Shown here: piece by piece, positions 47,767 through 60,480 of the stretch
Layout of the letters: each line of letters opens with the position of its first letter
Position numbering within the stretch: the stretch's first letter is position 1
Origin: Cantharellus purpuraceus
Taxonomy: Eukaryota; Basidiomycota; Agaricomycetes; Cantharellales; Hydnaceae
DNA length: 64,000 nucleotides
Direction of reading: 5' to 3'
NCBI GenBank assembly: GCA_025174535.1
Contig: JALBUN010000021.1
Coordinates: forward strand, 124,001-188,000
Notes under the pieces: generated by a model
What the model saw: only the letters and a program-made list of their open reading frames with translations
What the model was told of the DNA's origin: nothing
Database searches by the model: none
Program-made: the position numbers and the translations under genes

Positions 47767-49507
47767 TTACTGTAAATTCATTCTATCAGCACCAACCGAA
47801 CATGACGGACAAATGGTCCGCCACTGCGCCTCCAAAGTAATTTCAGCCGCCTGTGGCTGGAACTGGATTTCTTCAAGTTCAATATCATTTTCTGTCGTCT
47901 CTGCCTGCATATCCGACTCTGCAGACTCGACCGTTTCCCGCGATACAACACACTCATCGACGGGGGAATCTCCAAACTCTGCCATCACAGCGTCGTGAAT
48001 ACTTTGCGTGGCCGCATGGAAACTCCCAAGGGTATTAGTAGGAATGCCCCGGGAGGTGGTGCTATTGGGGTGCGCGTTTCTTCTTTGGAGGTCAAGGTGG
48101 AAGCGGCAGATGGTGATGACTGACAAGCTGCATATATTTAGTAGAAGTCTGAAATTTCGCATTCCGACTCACCTCTGCTGAAGAGGTCCAAGCACAGGTG
48201 CAAGTGTAGGCTAAAGAACAAGTTGGAGCGGCACAGCAGCAGATACCAATGTGTGACATACTCTCAAGATCTAGTGCATCCGGTTAACGATGGCATAGAG
48301 ATTGACACATTGACATACCAATATCAAGATCGTGTCAGCAAGAGTGAGCGTCAACACAAATCTGATAATAATCAATTCAGGAGTCGGTGACGGTGATAGC
48401 GGATGAAGTACCCGAATCTCATCAGACCTAATATTCTATCTGTGAGAGTTGTACTGTAATGGAAACGATGACTTACTTTGCTGGGCCAGTAGATGTGTAA
48501 GCGATAGCTTGTTCCAAGCTGATCGTTTGTAGACTCTCCACGTTCCGATTGTGCCGGCGAGTGTTACAGCAACTACTACTGTGTCAAACAATATGGCCGC
48601 GATCCCGTTGACGTCATCCACTAAAAGAAGGGAATCAACCATGTCATGATATATATTAGTTTCACGTGTCTTACGTCTGGTGAATCATTGAGCATGGTTT
48701 ATTTCAGACTATGCTGTACTTATATGGCGATAGTGCGGAATTGTGCACTGGTGACATCACATCTATTTAAGATTGCTACTGCCTATAATGGGTGTCTGTC
48801 ACGCCTGTTCATATAAATATAGAGATGTACACATACTAGTTGCGATATGATGGTGAAACCTCCGAGAACTCCGAGAACAACTAATACCACCCTCTTCCGA
48901 TCGGTAATCGCATATGCTCGACCTAGGAGGAGTCCTGTATTATTCTCGCTTTAATGATCTATTGATGTAAAGGAAAATCATCTTGAATGCCGACGAGTGG
49001 GAAGAAGCTGAGAACATCCACAAAGTGAAGAAAGCCATCACATGTGCTAATATGTATGAATTTCTGCGCTACAAAGGTTTCTCTCCAACTTACTGCGCCA
49101 TGCATCATGTGTCATCGATGTGTATGAATGCAAGTCACAGGAACAGACCTGAACTGATGTGAAATTGAAAAAAACCACAAATATGTCTAGCGAGAAAAAC
49201 AGTAGCATGGGGTATCGTGCCAGAAAATACAGGGCTGTCCCCAGTTTGAACGATTTGTTCCAGATATAGTGAATCTCATGTGATATTGTCAGAAATGTGT
49301 CGTAGGAAAGGAGAGCTGGTTGGGGCGGAAAGCTGTTAGCTAGGTTGCGCACACGAGCCTTCGGCGCACCGAGGGCAACTACCAAGGTGTAATTAAGAAT
49401 CATACTGATACCAAACAATAAACTCAAAAATCACTGTGCATATAGTGAGAGGCGACGCACGTATCTGACGCTGCTTCAATTGCTGCCTGTTCTGTCTGTG
49501 CTGCCAT
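47767..49507 (-). CDS. D2: DUF6533-family seven-helix membrane protein (exons partly defined)
   Basis: DUF6533 proteins are agaricomycete integral membrane proteins of unknown role. Exon 1 is 49507-49461 (MAAQTEQAAIEAASD). A 56-nt intron (49460-49405) leads to exon 2 with the family block SYDTFLTISHEIHYIWNK and ALYFLARYPMLLFF. Later exons show RAYAITDRKRVVLVVLGVLG (ending at 48837), GIAAILFDTVVVAVTLAGTI..THLLAQQ, and FVLTLTLADTILIL. A last exon continues ITICRFHLDLQRRNAHPNST to a stop at 47767 with an acidic, cytosol-like tail. Hydrophobic segments and order fit the family. I could not settle every middle splice site, so small lesions cannot be excluded. Confidence 0.6.
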
Positions 49508-50709
49508 ATTGATGGAATGATAAAGGGAAAGGTACACCAAGTGGACTAGACTATCAGTATGCGATGGGTAGAACGCTACAAGGGGCTCATATATATATAC
49601 TGATATCCAGGAGTGCTATGTGACATCCTGGTATCAATAACAACGAACACTAGGCATGAAGCCGAAAATGGTTTGACCTCATGGCCAGTGATGTTTCTTC
49701 AGAAGGCTCACATGTAGAACATCAACTCCATCCTACCTAGGTATCGCCTGTTTCTATGGCCTGATCTCAGTTATTAGGTCGAAGACTCGCAAACAAGATA
49801 TTCTTACCGATAGCAACCGCGGGAAAACTAGCAGATCTGTGCACAGCGTATGGATTGATGTTCAAAATGAGAGCCGATTCCTTGTCTGTAGTTAGGTTCT
49901 TTGGAACTATGTTACCAACAGCCTACGCTTCTATGGAATTTGAAGTCTGATTCAGCATACGTGGCATCTCGGATATAAGGGAACGCACCGAGTGAGGTGT
50001 CGTGGTATACTGGCTGCTACATAAGACTTGAAACATGTGGAAACCTAATATTTTATCAGTTTCAGTGTCTATACACAGAATACACGTGTGCACCTACTAG
50101 TTCACTAAGCCTCTGATTGTTAATCATATGTGGTGGTGCCAGTAAATCGGAAGAATATAGAAAAATAACATCACGGAGAGACCCATTAGGGCGTTCGAAA
50201 GAAGAATAGGTATTGCGAAATGATGCTTCAAGTCTCAGGCTCCCCAGGATACGATAACGGATACGGTTGGAGGTACCTGGTGGATCCTCATCAAGAGGCC
50301 AATGTGATATCGCAAAATGTAGAGAAAATCAGCAAAGCCTGTGAGTCTAGCATACGCTATACCAACATTGAACAGTGGCTGTATCAGCGAACGCGTGAGG
50401 TCGCCGAAATCAGATGCGATCCCTTGGCTACTAGTGACAGATCTTCGGTGTTCGTGTTGGTGACAAATTTAGCTTCTATATTGACGTTCAAAATCTCGTG
50501 ATATATCAGCAGAAGGATGGCATATTTGAAAAACGATTCATGGAAGCGGCAGCAGCTGAGGGCGCAGTCAGATTGTCTGGATGGCTGACATACAGTTTTG
50601 TGAACTCGCAGAGCACCGTGACACACACCCATGCGATACCTATTACACCAAACTCATCGTTGACGGAAACCCCATGTGAAACGTGGCCGCCCCGGAATTA
50701 ACCGGATCA
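49508..50709. repeat. D2 upstream segment
   Basis: Colinear with 45,642-46,823 and retains CpGs. It presumably holds the D2 promoter. No gene identified. Confidence 0.5.
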
Positions 50710-52029
50710 CAGTTTAGTCCTGCTTCACAACCTTTCACTGTCTCTTCATGTTCGGTCAGAGCTTGTTTCACCCAAACCTCCTTTCTACCTCTCACAGAAT
50801 TGTACTCTTCAAATTACGACACTAACAAGTATGATCCCGACTCCTTTTTCCCAAGGTCCCCAACAGATATGGTTGTCTTCTCATCCTCCCATCCTCCGCC
50901 TTCCTGAGTAAATTTTTGACCCTCAACCTGTGAAACAATGTGCCAGTATCTTTTTCACCTTTGCCGCCTGTATCCAACACATCCTGGGGTTCTCCCCAAC
51001 ATACAAGTAAACTGCAATTGTTCCCTTCGGCCTCGTTTTCTTTGCTCCGCCTTCAAAGAAGCATCTGAGTTTGTTATCTCCAATGATGCCGTTAACTGAC
51101 ATAGTGGAGTGTTGGAGATACGCATGGCCTTGTCTTGGTCGCCTTTGCATTTTTTGTCGAAAGTGGCTGGATTCTCGCGTTATGTGGTTCCTGGTCACAG
51201 TCTTGAAAGTGGTTGGGATTGCTGGGTCTAAGTATAAAGTCCAGCTTTGGATCACGAACCAATAATAAACATATCCGAATCCATATTTATATTGTGATTG
51301 AACCCACAACATTCATATTTTATGCCGTACTTGGACTCCAATCATATGTAATTATATCATGTACATGAATCCATCACTTATTTCGGTCAGGTCACGTCCA
51401 CTTAGGCACTGAGTCGTAGTTTAATATATAACTACCTTTCAGTTGGAGCAGTGAGCACGCTCACCGTGTTTTTACTTCCAAATCACTCCATATGACTTCC
51501 ACATATGAAAAAGGGTACATTAAGGCCAGGTGAAGGTTGCGAGTCATTTCCGTACGCAACTATTGATATTATTGGTCCAAGACTGATCAGTCCCCCAAAC
51601 GGCCAAGGGACCAGGAACCACACGATACCTGTACCAATACAATCATACACCAAAAATGACGATGACAACAACAACCAAATAATCACACCCCTTACTTACT
51701 ACCCTCCTCATATATCCTTAAACGCTCCAACGCCTCCCTGTCCTCCCTTTGACATACCTCCTTCACACTCTCTGATCTAACATCGATCGTACATGCAAAG
51801 GGGTGTGGACGACAGTTAAACCCACTCGTGTACCCAGTTTCCATGGAAGCGTCGGGTGGGAGCGTGGAGCTTGTGGAGGGGTCTGTTGCAGGGTAGAATG
51901 TGAAGGCCCAGATGATACGGGCGGTGGTAATATAGAGGGCTATGAATGTTGTTATATTTTGGGGAGAGTGGAGGGGAAGAAGTAAGTCAGTGGTAAATTG
52001 GATTTGGCAGCAAAGAATGGTGGTGGAAA
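50710..52029. other. CpG-containing stretch, at most a small unidentified gene
   Basis: A minus-strand frame at 50,923-51,141 starts MSVNGIIGDNKLRCFFEGG and includes KGTIAVYLYVGENPR. It has protein-like character but no family I recognise. Other frames are short. Confidence 0.3.
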
Positions 52030-54041
52030 CTAGACGTACAGCGTTCTGCGAGATATGTGCCGGGACAGATCCTGGACACGATAAGCTATTGTAAGTTGGA
52101 TAAACTTGTTTGATGGTTCACAGACGCACCGCATTCCCCAACCGAAAGCACTGATGCCTTATATAGAGTCACGTCGCAAGCAATAATCGAGACACGCACT
52201 TGTGGCCTTTTCCTCCTGTCCCAGGGTACACTTTTCCATTCGTGAATCTCTCCGGCTGATAATGACGATGGTGTGAGAGCGGCTTCCGCAAGCCCCTGCA
52301 TTGGGTTCATATGAATGGACCACAAGTTCCCCAAGCTACATATCCCATGTCGCATGTCCCAAGGTCAGCCTCGCGATCTCGACTTGCAAGACAAGTGGTC
52401 AAGAGCCTGAGGCGACTTACATTGTAGCAACCTTGGGTATGAAGTACTCCTTTCCGTCGTAGACGAAGACTCGTCTTCGGAAATGGCGTGAGGAGTGCCG
52501 CCTAGGACCGCAACAGGCTGCCAACGCCACTGATTTTTGACCATAAAGCAGACGTGCAGTGCAACGTATAAGTAAATGTACGTACCGTTTCTTTGATGAT
52601 CGCCTTCACAGTTCCGAAAAGAAAAGGGCGTCACAAAGAAGCTGTTTTATCAAAGAAATTCACCGACCTGTAGATAAGGCAACTGAGCCTCATCCTCCCA
52701 CGTCGGCGACCGCGTTTGTCCGACGACACGGTCCATCCCCTCATGAGCCTTTTTCCGCACGTCCGGATGTAGCACCAACGCCAAGACGAGCGACTGCAGC
52801 GTGGCTGAGGTGGTATCAACACCCGCGGCGAAAACAGTCCCGGGCTGTTGGTAGAGTTCATCGTCGGCGAGATCAGCATGCTTGGCTCGCTGCTCGAGAA
52901 GTTGCTTGCGTAGCTGAATAGATGTACGGAAAATAAATTAGCACTCGGGGTTGGCCACATCGAGTGGTTGAGCAGGGATGATGAAGAACACGTGCCTGGG
53001 AGGTGAGACACCCACCGCGATCTTGGTCCGGACCTCTTCAATGAGCGATGCGAGGTGGGTGCGACTCGACTGGCGACATTCCAGTGCCAGACGTTTTATC
53101 TCGCTGCGAGGGCAGAAATCGAAGGGCGGGGATGGTTTCGTACCTTGCATCATAAAATGGATGAAAAGACGTAAATGGGGACCATGTTATTTCTCACATT
53201 GTGCTCCTGGTACGTTGACCCGGAGTAAGAAGTCATTTCTGGATATGAGTTTCTGATAAGCAGCGTCGGTGCGAGTGTCGATGATTCGTCGACCATAAGC
53301 GATGAGAACGACTGAGCTTGCAGTGTATCTTTGCAGTGTTAGCTTTCGTATGCAAGGAGTAGTAGTGTATGCACATGCCTGAAAATGCTTTCATACCGAT
53401 CAGCTGGAAAACAATGATCAGTGCCCACTGTCGACACCTTTCTGCATCGTGGCGAGGTGGAGCGCTCTGCGATATGCACGCCACCGCTCGCCATAACTTG
53501 CAAAAAGGACGGCTCGATCTTATATGCAGCGTGCACTTCAGTAGGGCTCCAGACACATTGGCTCGTCTCACTCTCAGTTGCGAGGTCTCCAGCTATGACA
53601 TATCTAAATTCGTTGTTTATGTAATCAAGTGCCATTTAAGCTTTAGGGATGCATCACCTTGGCCTCGACCTATACTTTGCAGATCGCTTCTCCATAAGTT
53701 CAACTGCTATCTAATACAGATAAACCCCATAGAAAGTGAGCTTCAATGAATACATGAAGTAGCCAACTGCACTTCTGGGTCACCAATAAGTATCGTCGGT
53801 GTGGTTCCGTTCCAGATGGTGAGAATAGGTCCATATTGTTCGTTCCATTTTCTGAACGTTATCCAACTCTTCTTGTCGGTATGTCTAATTTGTGACCAAT
53901 TATGGGTAACGGTCGCTTGTTTCCAGGGGTCGGGGGCATACGCCTGGGTCGCATTGCCTTGTGCAAGATTGAAGACGTGGCCAGAGCCATGACGAGCTGA
54001 CTACATAAGGAAGAAATACGTACATATGGATGAACATTCAA
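52030..54041 (-). pseudogene. Cytochrome P450 pseudogene
   Basis: Minus strand, in order: proline-rich N-terminus PPTPGNKRPLPIIGHKLDIP (about 53,940-53,880), RKWNEQYGPILTIWNGTTP, EKRSAKYRSRP, YGERWRAYRRALH (C-helix WxxxR), AAGVDTTSATLQSLV (I-helix oxygen-binding region, about 52,810-52,830), AIIKET (start of K-helix, about 52,590), YDGKEYFIPK, and a heme-site remnant RICPGTYLAE (about 52,057-52,073). Frames shift between LDIPT and KSWITF, before YGERW, and before VFVYDGKEY, and the glycine-rich part before RICPG is lost. The order and short introns are those of a basidiomycete P450, now non-functional. Confidence 0.78.
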
Positions 54042-55532
54042 CCGCGCATCCGCACCATGATGTCAACTTTATCGAGTTTAGGGTGCGTGTAACGGAAGAC
54101 TGACACGTGCCCTAGAGCGCCCTACGCGGCGGGATTATGCAGAATCTCGTGAAGGAAGCAATCCAATCATTGAACGCAGAATAAACTCACGAATGAATTC
54201 CCTGGTACTTGGATGCTGTCAGCCGGTGAAATTCAGCGAACGATGCCTCTGGGAATCTTCGAAGACAACACCTCGAATGCGTTAGGTTGTCTTTGGTGTT
54301 TGGATGTTTGTTGGTGGTGTGACGGAGTGTTCGATATTTGGCCGTTCGTGTTCTTTCTGTCTTTATTTCCATTTGGGAGTGATTTTTCCTTGGAGGGTGG
54401 GGAGATGACCGCATTGTTACCAGGTATACAGAAGCCAAAATCCATGATGCCCCAAGCCATGTGCATGATCAGAAGCAATATTCATGGCATATTTGAGTTG
54501 ATTTCCTCCCTGTTTATGGTCTTTATGTCCTGGTGTTGGTGAAAAATAAAAGGACAAAAGCAACACAATAACAACTAGTAGGTTCAGGCGATGATCTAGA
54601 CCTTAAGTCCATAGCTGGAGTTCATGGACAAAGATGTGTACATTAGATTATAGTTATAGACTATCACAATATGCGTACATGGAGTTCATGGACAAGTATA
54701 TGAACTCCAGCCGGCGCTAGAAAAATTCTCTTGTATGCCCTGCTGAGCCATGGACCCATATGCATCCATGTTGAGGACAAGTTGCTTCATAGTAAACACT
54801 TTGTCACATGAATGTGGAACTGGTGCCAGCATGGTGGGATGGAATTGCTGTGCCTAGCTGCTACTATCAATCCAATGTAAAGGATCCAATATGCAAGGAC
54901 TCATTTGGTGGGAAATCCAAATTGAATGGGTAATTATAGATTTGATGGCTTTCTTTGTCACGTGTCAATGCCATGGCAGCATCATAAGCTTGGGATAACA
55001 TCACCCCCTGAATCAAACTGACTTCACTTGTGTGTAGAAATGGTGATCTAGTCCTTGGTCTAGCATGTATCATACTGCTTCAGTCCTTTGGCCATCAAAT
55101 ATATGTGGCACCCTGTATTTCTAGGTACTTGATCTGACTTTCAACCTTGATTTTTGATCTTCTATTTATGACCAGTTTCTATCCTCACTCTCTTTGCATG
55201 CTCAATCTGGTCTGCAGTGTTGCAGGGTCTCACTTCATTCCTGGCATCTAGAGTGTTCCAGGGGTTCAGAATGGTGATTCATGCCCTGATTAAGCTCAGT
55301 TCAGCATCATGCTAGTTCTGTATCATCTGACAGGCTTCCTTCAAGGCCATATTAACCACAACAATTGCTGGTAAGCCAGCTCATTCTGAATATGATGAAA
55401 GCTTATAGGCACATAGTTATTTATTTTGTTCATCAGAGGGGCATTAGATTGGCTATATGGAGTAAGCTCACATTTTTGGACATTGAATGTTGTCTGAATG
55501 CTATAATGCCAGGCTTTTCCATAATAGGTGGT
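54042..55532. other. No gene recognised; P450 upstream and unassigned sequence
   Basis: CpG content falls from about 54,700 rightward. A palindrome TGGAGTTCAT / ATGAACTCCA (54680-54689 and 54700-54709) lies in an otherwise featureless part. Short frames at 54,867-55,073 and 55,341-55,619 do not match families I know. Confidence 0.35.
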
Positions 55533-56137
55533 TGTTACATCCTGTAACACCAAGTCCAAACTCCAGATCTCCATCTCCTTCATCTTCACATCCATCAACT
55601 CCACCTCCATCAACCCCAAACTCCATTATTGTTCTCTTTATAAGTAGTTTCTTCTTATGGGTTACAACAAACCTCCTTCTTTTATATTGTTTAGTTTTAG
55701 TTTGGACTTGGGTCTGAACTCTGAACTCCTTTCTGTGTTATACTCCATATCCATCTTATTGTCTTATTGTTTTAGTTTCAGCATTCAATTCTCCACATAC
55801 TTATATGGGCTACTCTCTGTCTATTACAGTAGTTTGTATATCAACTAAGATTTGCCCCATCAACTTCTTGGTTGCTAGCTTCTTGACAAGTACCTTCTTG
55901 ACAAGTTGAACTCCAGATCTTTGATCCAACTCCATACTCCAAACTCCAAATATTGGACTGACAATCTGAGGGGGCACAACACACAAGTTGAAGCCAAGTC
56001 CATTCAATCCAACTCAATAGTTATTGTCCTCACTCTGTCTCCGGTTGAACTGGAACAGTAAAGTTCCCTCCCTTTCACCACTAGCAGCTGAACTCTGGTT
56101 ATTCCCTTTGACCCCCCAAGTTTTCCAGCCCTTAACA
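55533..56137 (+). repeat. G2 5' LTR, 605 bp
   Basis: TGTTACATCCTGTAACACC...CCCTTAACA. The left part is a close match to 62107-62629 and the whole to 39046-39638. Confidence 0.82.
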
Positions 56138-56189
56138 GTATATACAAACTACTACCCTCGATTGTCATGTCCCCCTGAAGAACACAAAC

Positions 56190-56990
56190 CTCCATCCGAG
56201 CGGGAGTACCACCTGCCACCATTGAGGAAATCCCTGAAGAAGCTCTAGTATCCAATCAGGAGCTCAAGGCTGAACTCCAGGAAGGCACTCCTCCAGTCAA
56301 TCCCTCATCTGACCCTGTCCCTAACCTTGCAGAAGCCCTCAGTATGTTGGCTAACTCCATATCATCTCTGAAAAAGTCCTCCACTTGGACAAAGGTCCAA
56401 GAACCAGATACCTTCAACAGATCCAATTCCCGCAAACTCCAGCCCCTTCCTTACACAATGCACCCTCAAGTTCCATGACCATCCTGATGTGTTCTCCAAT
56501 GGTAGTGCTAAAGTTATTTATGCTCTATTTTATTTAAAGGGAACTACACTCAATTGGTTTGAACCCACCCTGACCTCCAATTCCAAAGCCTCTTGGCTAG
56601 ATGACTACTCTGAATTCATGTCCAAATTGAAGACCAATTTTGGACCTCATGATCTGAAGGCCAAAGCTGAGGCTGAACTTGAGAATCTCCAAATGCATGA
56701 TAACCAAAGGATCACTAAGTATCTAGTTGAGTTCAATCGACTAGCTGCTCATGTCCAATGGGGAAATGCTGCTCTCTGATGCCAGTTATATAAAGATGGT
56801 AAACGTACTCCACAGGAACAACAGCATTGTATGAACCTCTGTCTCTTTTGTGGACAAGTAGGTCACATTGCCAGGGATTGTCTGAAGACCACCTCAACAG
56901 CTACAAAGGCTTGTGCTGCTACAATGTACAACAAGTCTGACAAGAGCTCCAAAGGCTACAGAGCCAAAAAAATAATCAGCAACCCTCTGG
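56190..56990 (+). pseudogene. gag: G2 gag with zinc knuckle
   Basis: Block HPDVFSNGSAKVIYALFYLKG, LNWFEPTL, LKTNFGPHDLKAKAEAEL, YLVEFNRLAAHVQW is typical of fungal gypsy gag. It ends in the CCHC knuckle CLFCGQVGHIARDC (about 56,840-56,881). A TGA (CGA expected) at 56,777 and an upstream frameshift break it. Confidence 0.8.
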
Positions 56991-57819
56991 CTCCAGCACC
57001 AGACAAGGATTGCATTGAACTCACTGGTGCCTTTGTGGAGCTACGTCTCAACGCATCTGCTCTTTCAGATCCTAACTCCTTGACACTCCAACTCACCTCT
57101 GATCTCATCCCCTTAACTCTGATCCCAACCCTAGTGGACTCTGGTTCCACTCATTGTTTCCTTGATTCTTCATTTGTCTCCAGACATCATCTCTGGACTG
57201 AAGACATCACTCTGATTCCATTATGGCTCTTTAATGGATCTTCTAACTCTGTTATTAAATCCATGATCGACTTGCCACTCTGTTACTTTTTATGTAACTC
57301 CATTGGATGTTAGTTGCTTGGCAGTTCTGGGACACAACTGGCTCACCCGCCACAATCCGTTGATTGACTAGGTATTGGGCAGTATCTCATTCCAAACTCT
57401 GATAGAGACTAAATCCTTGGCACCATCTGAGTTGGTAGCATCAGCTCCACTCAACTCCATAACTCTGTCTCCACTTGTTGCTCTTAAAATTGCTTTCATC
57501 CATGTGGCAACCTTCACCTGTGACTCCTTCTGAGCTGACATGCAAACATTCAAGTTGTTCATCTCCTCCACAGTTCCAAGGAACTCTGAGGACCCTCCGG
57601 TCAACATGAAAAATGTTCCAACCAAATATCATGAATTCACAGACATCTTTAACAAAACCCATGCCGACACCCTACCCACTCACAAGCCATATGATTTGAA
57701 GATCAAATTGGACAATGGAACATCTCCTCCTTTTGGTCCAATATACTCCTTGTCTCAGAGCAAACTCCAGGCTCTTTGAGAATTCATTGACGAGCATCTA
57801 TCTTACAGTTTCATCTGGC
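56991..57819 (+). pseudogene. pol: G2 protease and start of RT
   Basis: Protease motif PTLVDSGSTHCFLDSSFV (about 57,127-57,180), then after frameshifts the RT leader PTKYHEFTDIFNK, PYDLKIKLD, PPFGPIYSLSQSKLQAL-TGA-EFIDEHL. It is interrupted at 57,819 by insertion I. Confidence 0.78.
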
Positions 57820-59263
57820 TGACCTGGTCTCTGGGTGGTGTTGGTTTGCTTAAGGAATAGATCCTATAAGCCTGCACGCAACGGTCCTAGCAAACAGACA
57901 GTGTGTAATGCAGTTGTTCAGCACTCCAAGGATCAATCAGGTTGAGGGGTAGAGGTAGCACTGAGTAACAGGAAAGTGGAATAGTGCTCTGTGGTTGGAT
58001 GAGGATGGGAGCAAAAGGTCAGTTCCGATGGCTGATCGTGCTCTGTGACTGGATGACAATGTGGAGCCTGGTTGGGAGGTACGCAAAAGCTGGTTTCAGG
58101 AGAAGCGACCTCTTGGTGGCAGAGGGAAATCTGATCATTGAACCAAGGTGTTTTACCTCAGTGTAGAGCTGATGGATTGTGATGTAGAGCGTAGAGTGTA
58201 GACTTAGAGTGTGGACTTTGACTTTAGAGCGTTGGCTGAAAACTTCTTGATTGATTCCAAAGGCGAAAACTAGCGCCCTTTTATATATAAATCCCCAGGG
58301 CACAATGACACAATATGAGGAGCAAATGATGCAATATGATGCAAGAAATGCTGATGAAGCCTGCTGATGAAGCCTGCTGATGAAGCGTGTGAAGTTGAAC
58401 TACTAATGGGGAAATCATGGAGAAATGAAGCAACAGATAGGGGTAATCTTTGTAAGAATAGGGGGCGATGAGTAATAAAAGAACCAAAAATAGAACAAGG
58501 ATGAGTAAGTCGTGTATGAATGAATTAAAAGATGAAACAGGGGTGAGTCATATAAAAGAATAATAGAAACATCCACCAATACCATCTTCCCTACAGCTCT
58601 GAAGGTAAATTGACCCTGAGTCACATGAGGACTTCAGTCCACAACAAATACTCCTTATTGTCTTAGTGATCTGTCTCCATATGGTATCCCATTCCAAGGG
58701 TATTCGGTCCCTTTGCCTGACACGATGTAACCTGAGTGAGATTGAAGTGGGAGGATAGGTCAGCAATGGCACCTGAAATTCTACCTCATGTTCGACTCTT
58801 CTATCCATGTTATAATATAGAGGCAAAATGCCAAGGAATGTATATGGTTCAATGGAATCGTGAAAGAATATAGGATTGCCAATGGCATAGGAGAGACATG
58901 GTGGGGATCTTGGACGTTGAAAGAGTTTGGGAAGTATTTTGACATGTGGAGGTGGCTTAACATGCCCGTGGAGCTTGGCATATTTTTGATAGTCCTCTGT
59001 GTCCAGAGACCAGTGTGACGTATTATTAGAAGAGATGTTGGAGAGGGGGAATAGGATTGGAAGCCATGTGAATGATGATGAAAGGATCAGTGTGAATAGA
59101 AGGCTGATAATGATCGATGGTGATGAAACATGAGTGACAATTGATGGCTAGAATTAGAGACTGAGGTGGAGAGGGAGTTGCAGCGCCATTTAAAAGTTTG
59201 ATATGAAAAGACACTGGTGGAGTTGGACTGTCAGAGTGATTCAATATACGTCCTCGATGTGTC
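57820..59263. mobile_element. I: 1.44-kb insertion in G2 reverse transcriptase
   Basis: Splits the RT between FIRP and SSGAPVLFIWKKDG. A CTGGC copy flanks each side (57815-57819 and 59264-59268). Ends TGACCTGGTC and GATGTGTC show neither TG...CA nor clear TIRs. It contains three tandem copies of gctgatgaagcct (58,351-58,390) and minus-strand peptide-like stretches with no known family. Nature unknown. Confidence 0.5.
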
Positions 59264-59268
59264 CTGGC

Positions 59269-59943
59269 TCATCAGCGGTGCTCCAGTCCTTTTCATTTGG
59301 AAAAAAGACGGCTCCCTCTGACTTTGTGTCAGGGGCCTCAATAAAATCACCAAAAAAGACCACTTCCTTGCATCTCCAATCTTCTTGATAGTCCTAGGAA
59401 GGCTTGTTCACCAAAATCAATCTCTGGCATGCTTACCATCTTGTCCAGATTCATGAAGGTGATGAATGGAAGACTGCATTTTGCACTCACTATGGCTCAT
59501 TCGAGTGGTGTGTTATGCCCTTTGGACTTGCCAATGCTCCGGTAGCATTCCAGTGTCTTATGAACAACATCTTCTCTGACCCCCTGGATATATGTGTCCT
59601 CATGTATTTGGATGACATCCTGATATACTCCAACAACTCTAAAGAACACAGCAACCATGTCCGTGAAGTCCTTCTCCAACTCCAGAAGCACAAGCTGTAT
59701 GCTCAAGCCAACAAATGTTCTTTCCATAAGAGCATGGTCGAGTATCTTGGATATATATTATCTCCAAATGAACTTACTATGGACTCCAGCAAAGTCCAGG
59801 TAATACAAGATTGGCCCAAACCCCACAAAGTCAAAGATGTGCAAGCCTTCTTAGGATTTTCCAACTTCTATAGGTATTTCATATTAAACTACTCCAACCT
59901 CACAGTTCCACTGACTTGTTTGACTCATAAAGGAACTCTGTAG
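59269..59943 (+). pseudogene. pol: G2 reverse transcriptase core
   Basis: APVLFIWKKDGSL, GLNKITKKDH, then from 59,404 an open stretch FTKIDLWHAYHLVQIHEGDE, TAFCTHYGSFEWCVMPFGLANAP, the catalytic VLMYLDDILIYS, and FLGFSNFYRYF. It ends with TAG where TGG is expected (TL-W-EFLDSC). Confidence 0.88.
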
Positions 59944-60480
59944 GAGTTCTTGGACTCCTGCCAGACATCCTTTGAAACATTAAAGAGAGCTTTTATAACA
60001 GCTCTGGTCTTATCACAATGGAGCCCAGGATCTCTGATCATTGTAGAAACTGACACTTCCAACTATGCACTGGCAGCCATTCTATCAACTGTCTCTCTGA
60101 CAGACAATGAGGTTTATCCAATAGCTTTCCATTCCCAGACTTTCACTCTGGCAGAACTCAACTACGATGTCCATGATAAAGAACTACTTGCAATCTTTGA
60201 AACTTTCAAGTCCTGGCAACATTACCTCAAAGGATCTCCAACTCCAGTCGATGTCATTACAGACCACAAGAACCTTGAATACTTTTCAACTACCAAACTC
60301 CTTACACAGTGACAAGCCTGCTGGTCTGAATTCCTGTCCCAGTTTAATCTGGTAATCCATTTCTGTCCTGGCAAACTTGATACAAAACTGGACTCTTCAA
60401 CTAGACGATGGGACATCTATCCTAAAGAGGGAGGAAATGATAATGCAGCAGTAAATCTGCATAATATTAGGCCTGTGTTC
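59944..60480 (+). pseudogene. pol: G2 RNase H
   Basis: VETDTSNYALAAILS, YPIAFHSQTFTLAELNYDVHDKELLAI and ITDHKNLEYF are the conserved RNase H blocks. CGA-to-TGA follows at LLTQ-TGA-QACWSEF. Confidence 0.85.

Noticed and set aside
58351..58392. Three short direct repeats considered as a CRISPR-like array
   Set aside because: Contiguous 13-bp tandem repeats without spacers, in a eukaryotic transposon insertion.
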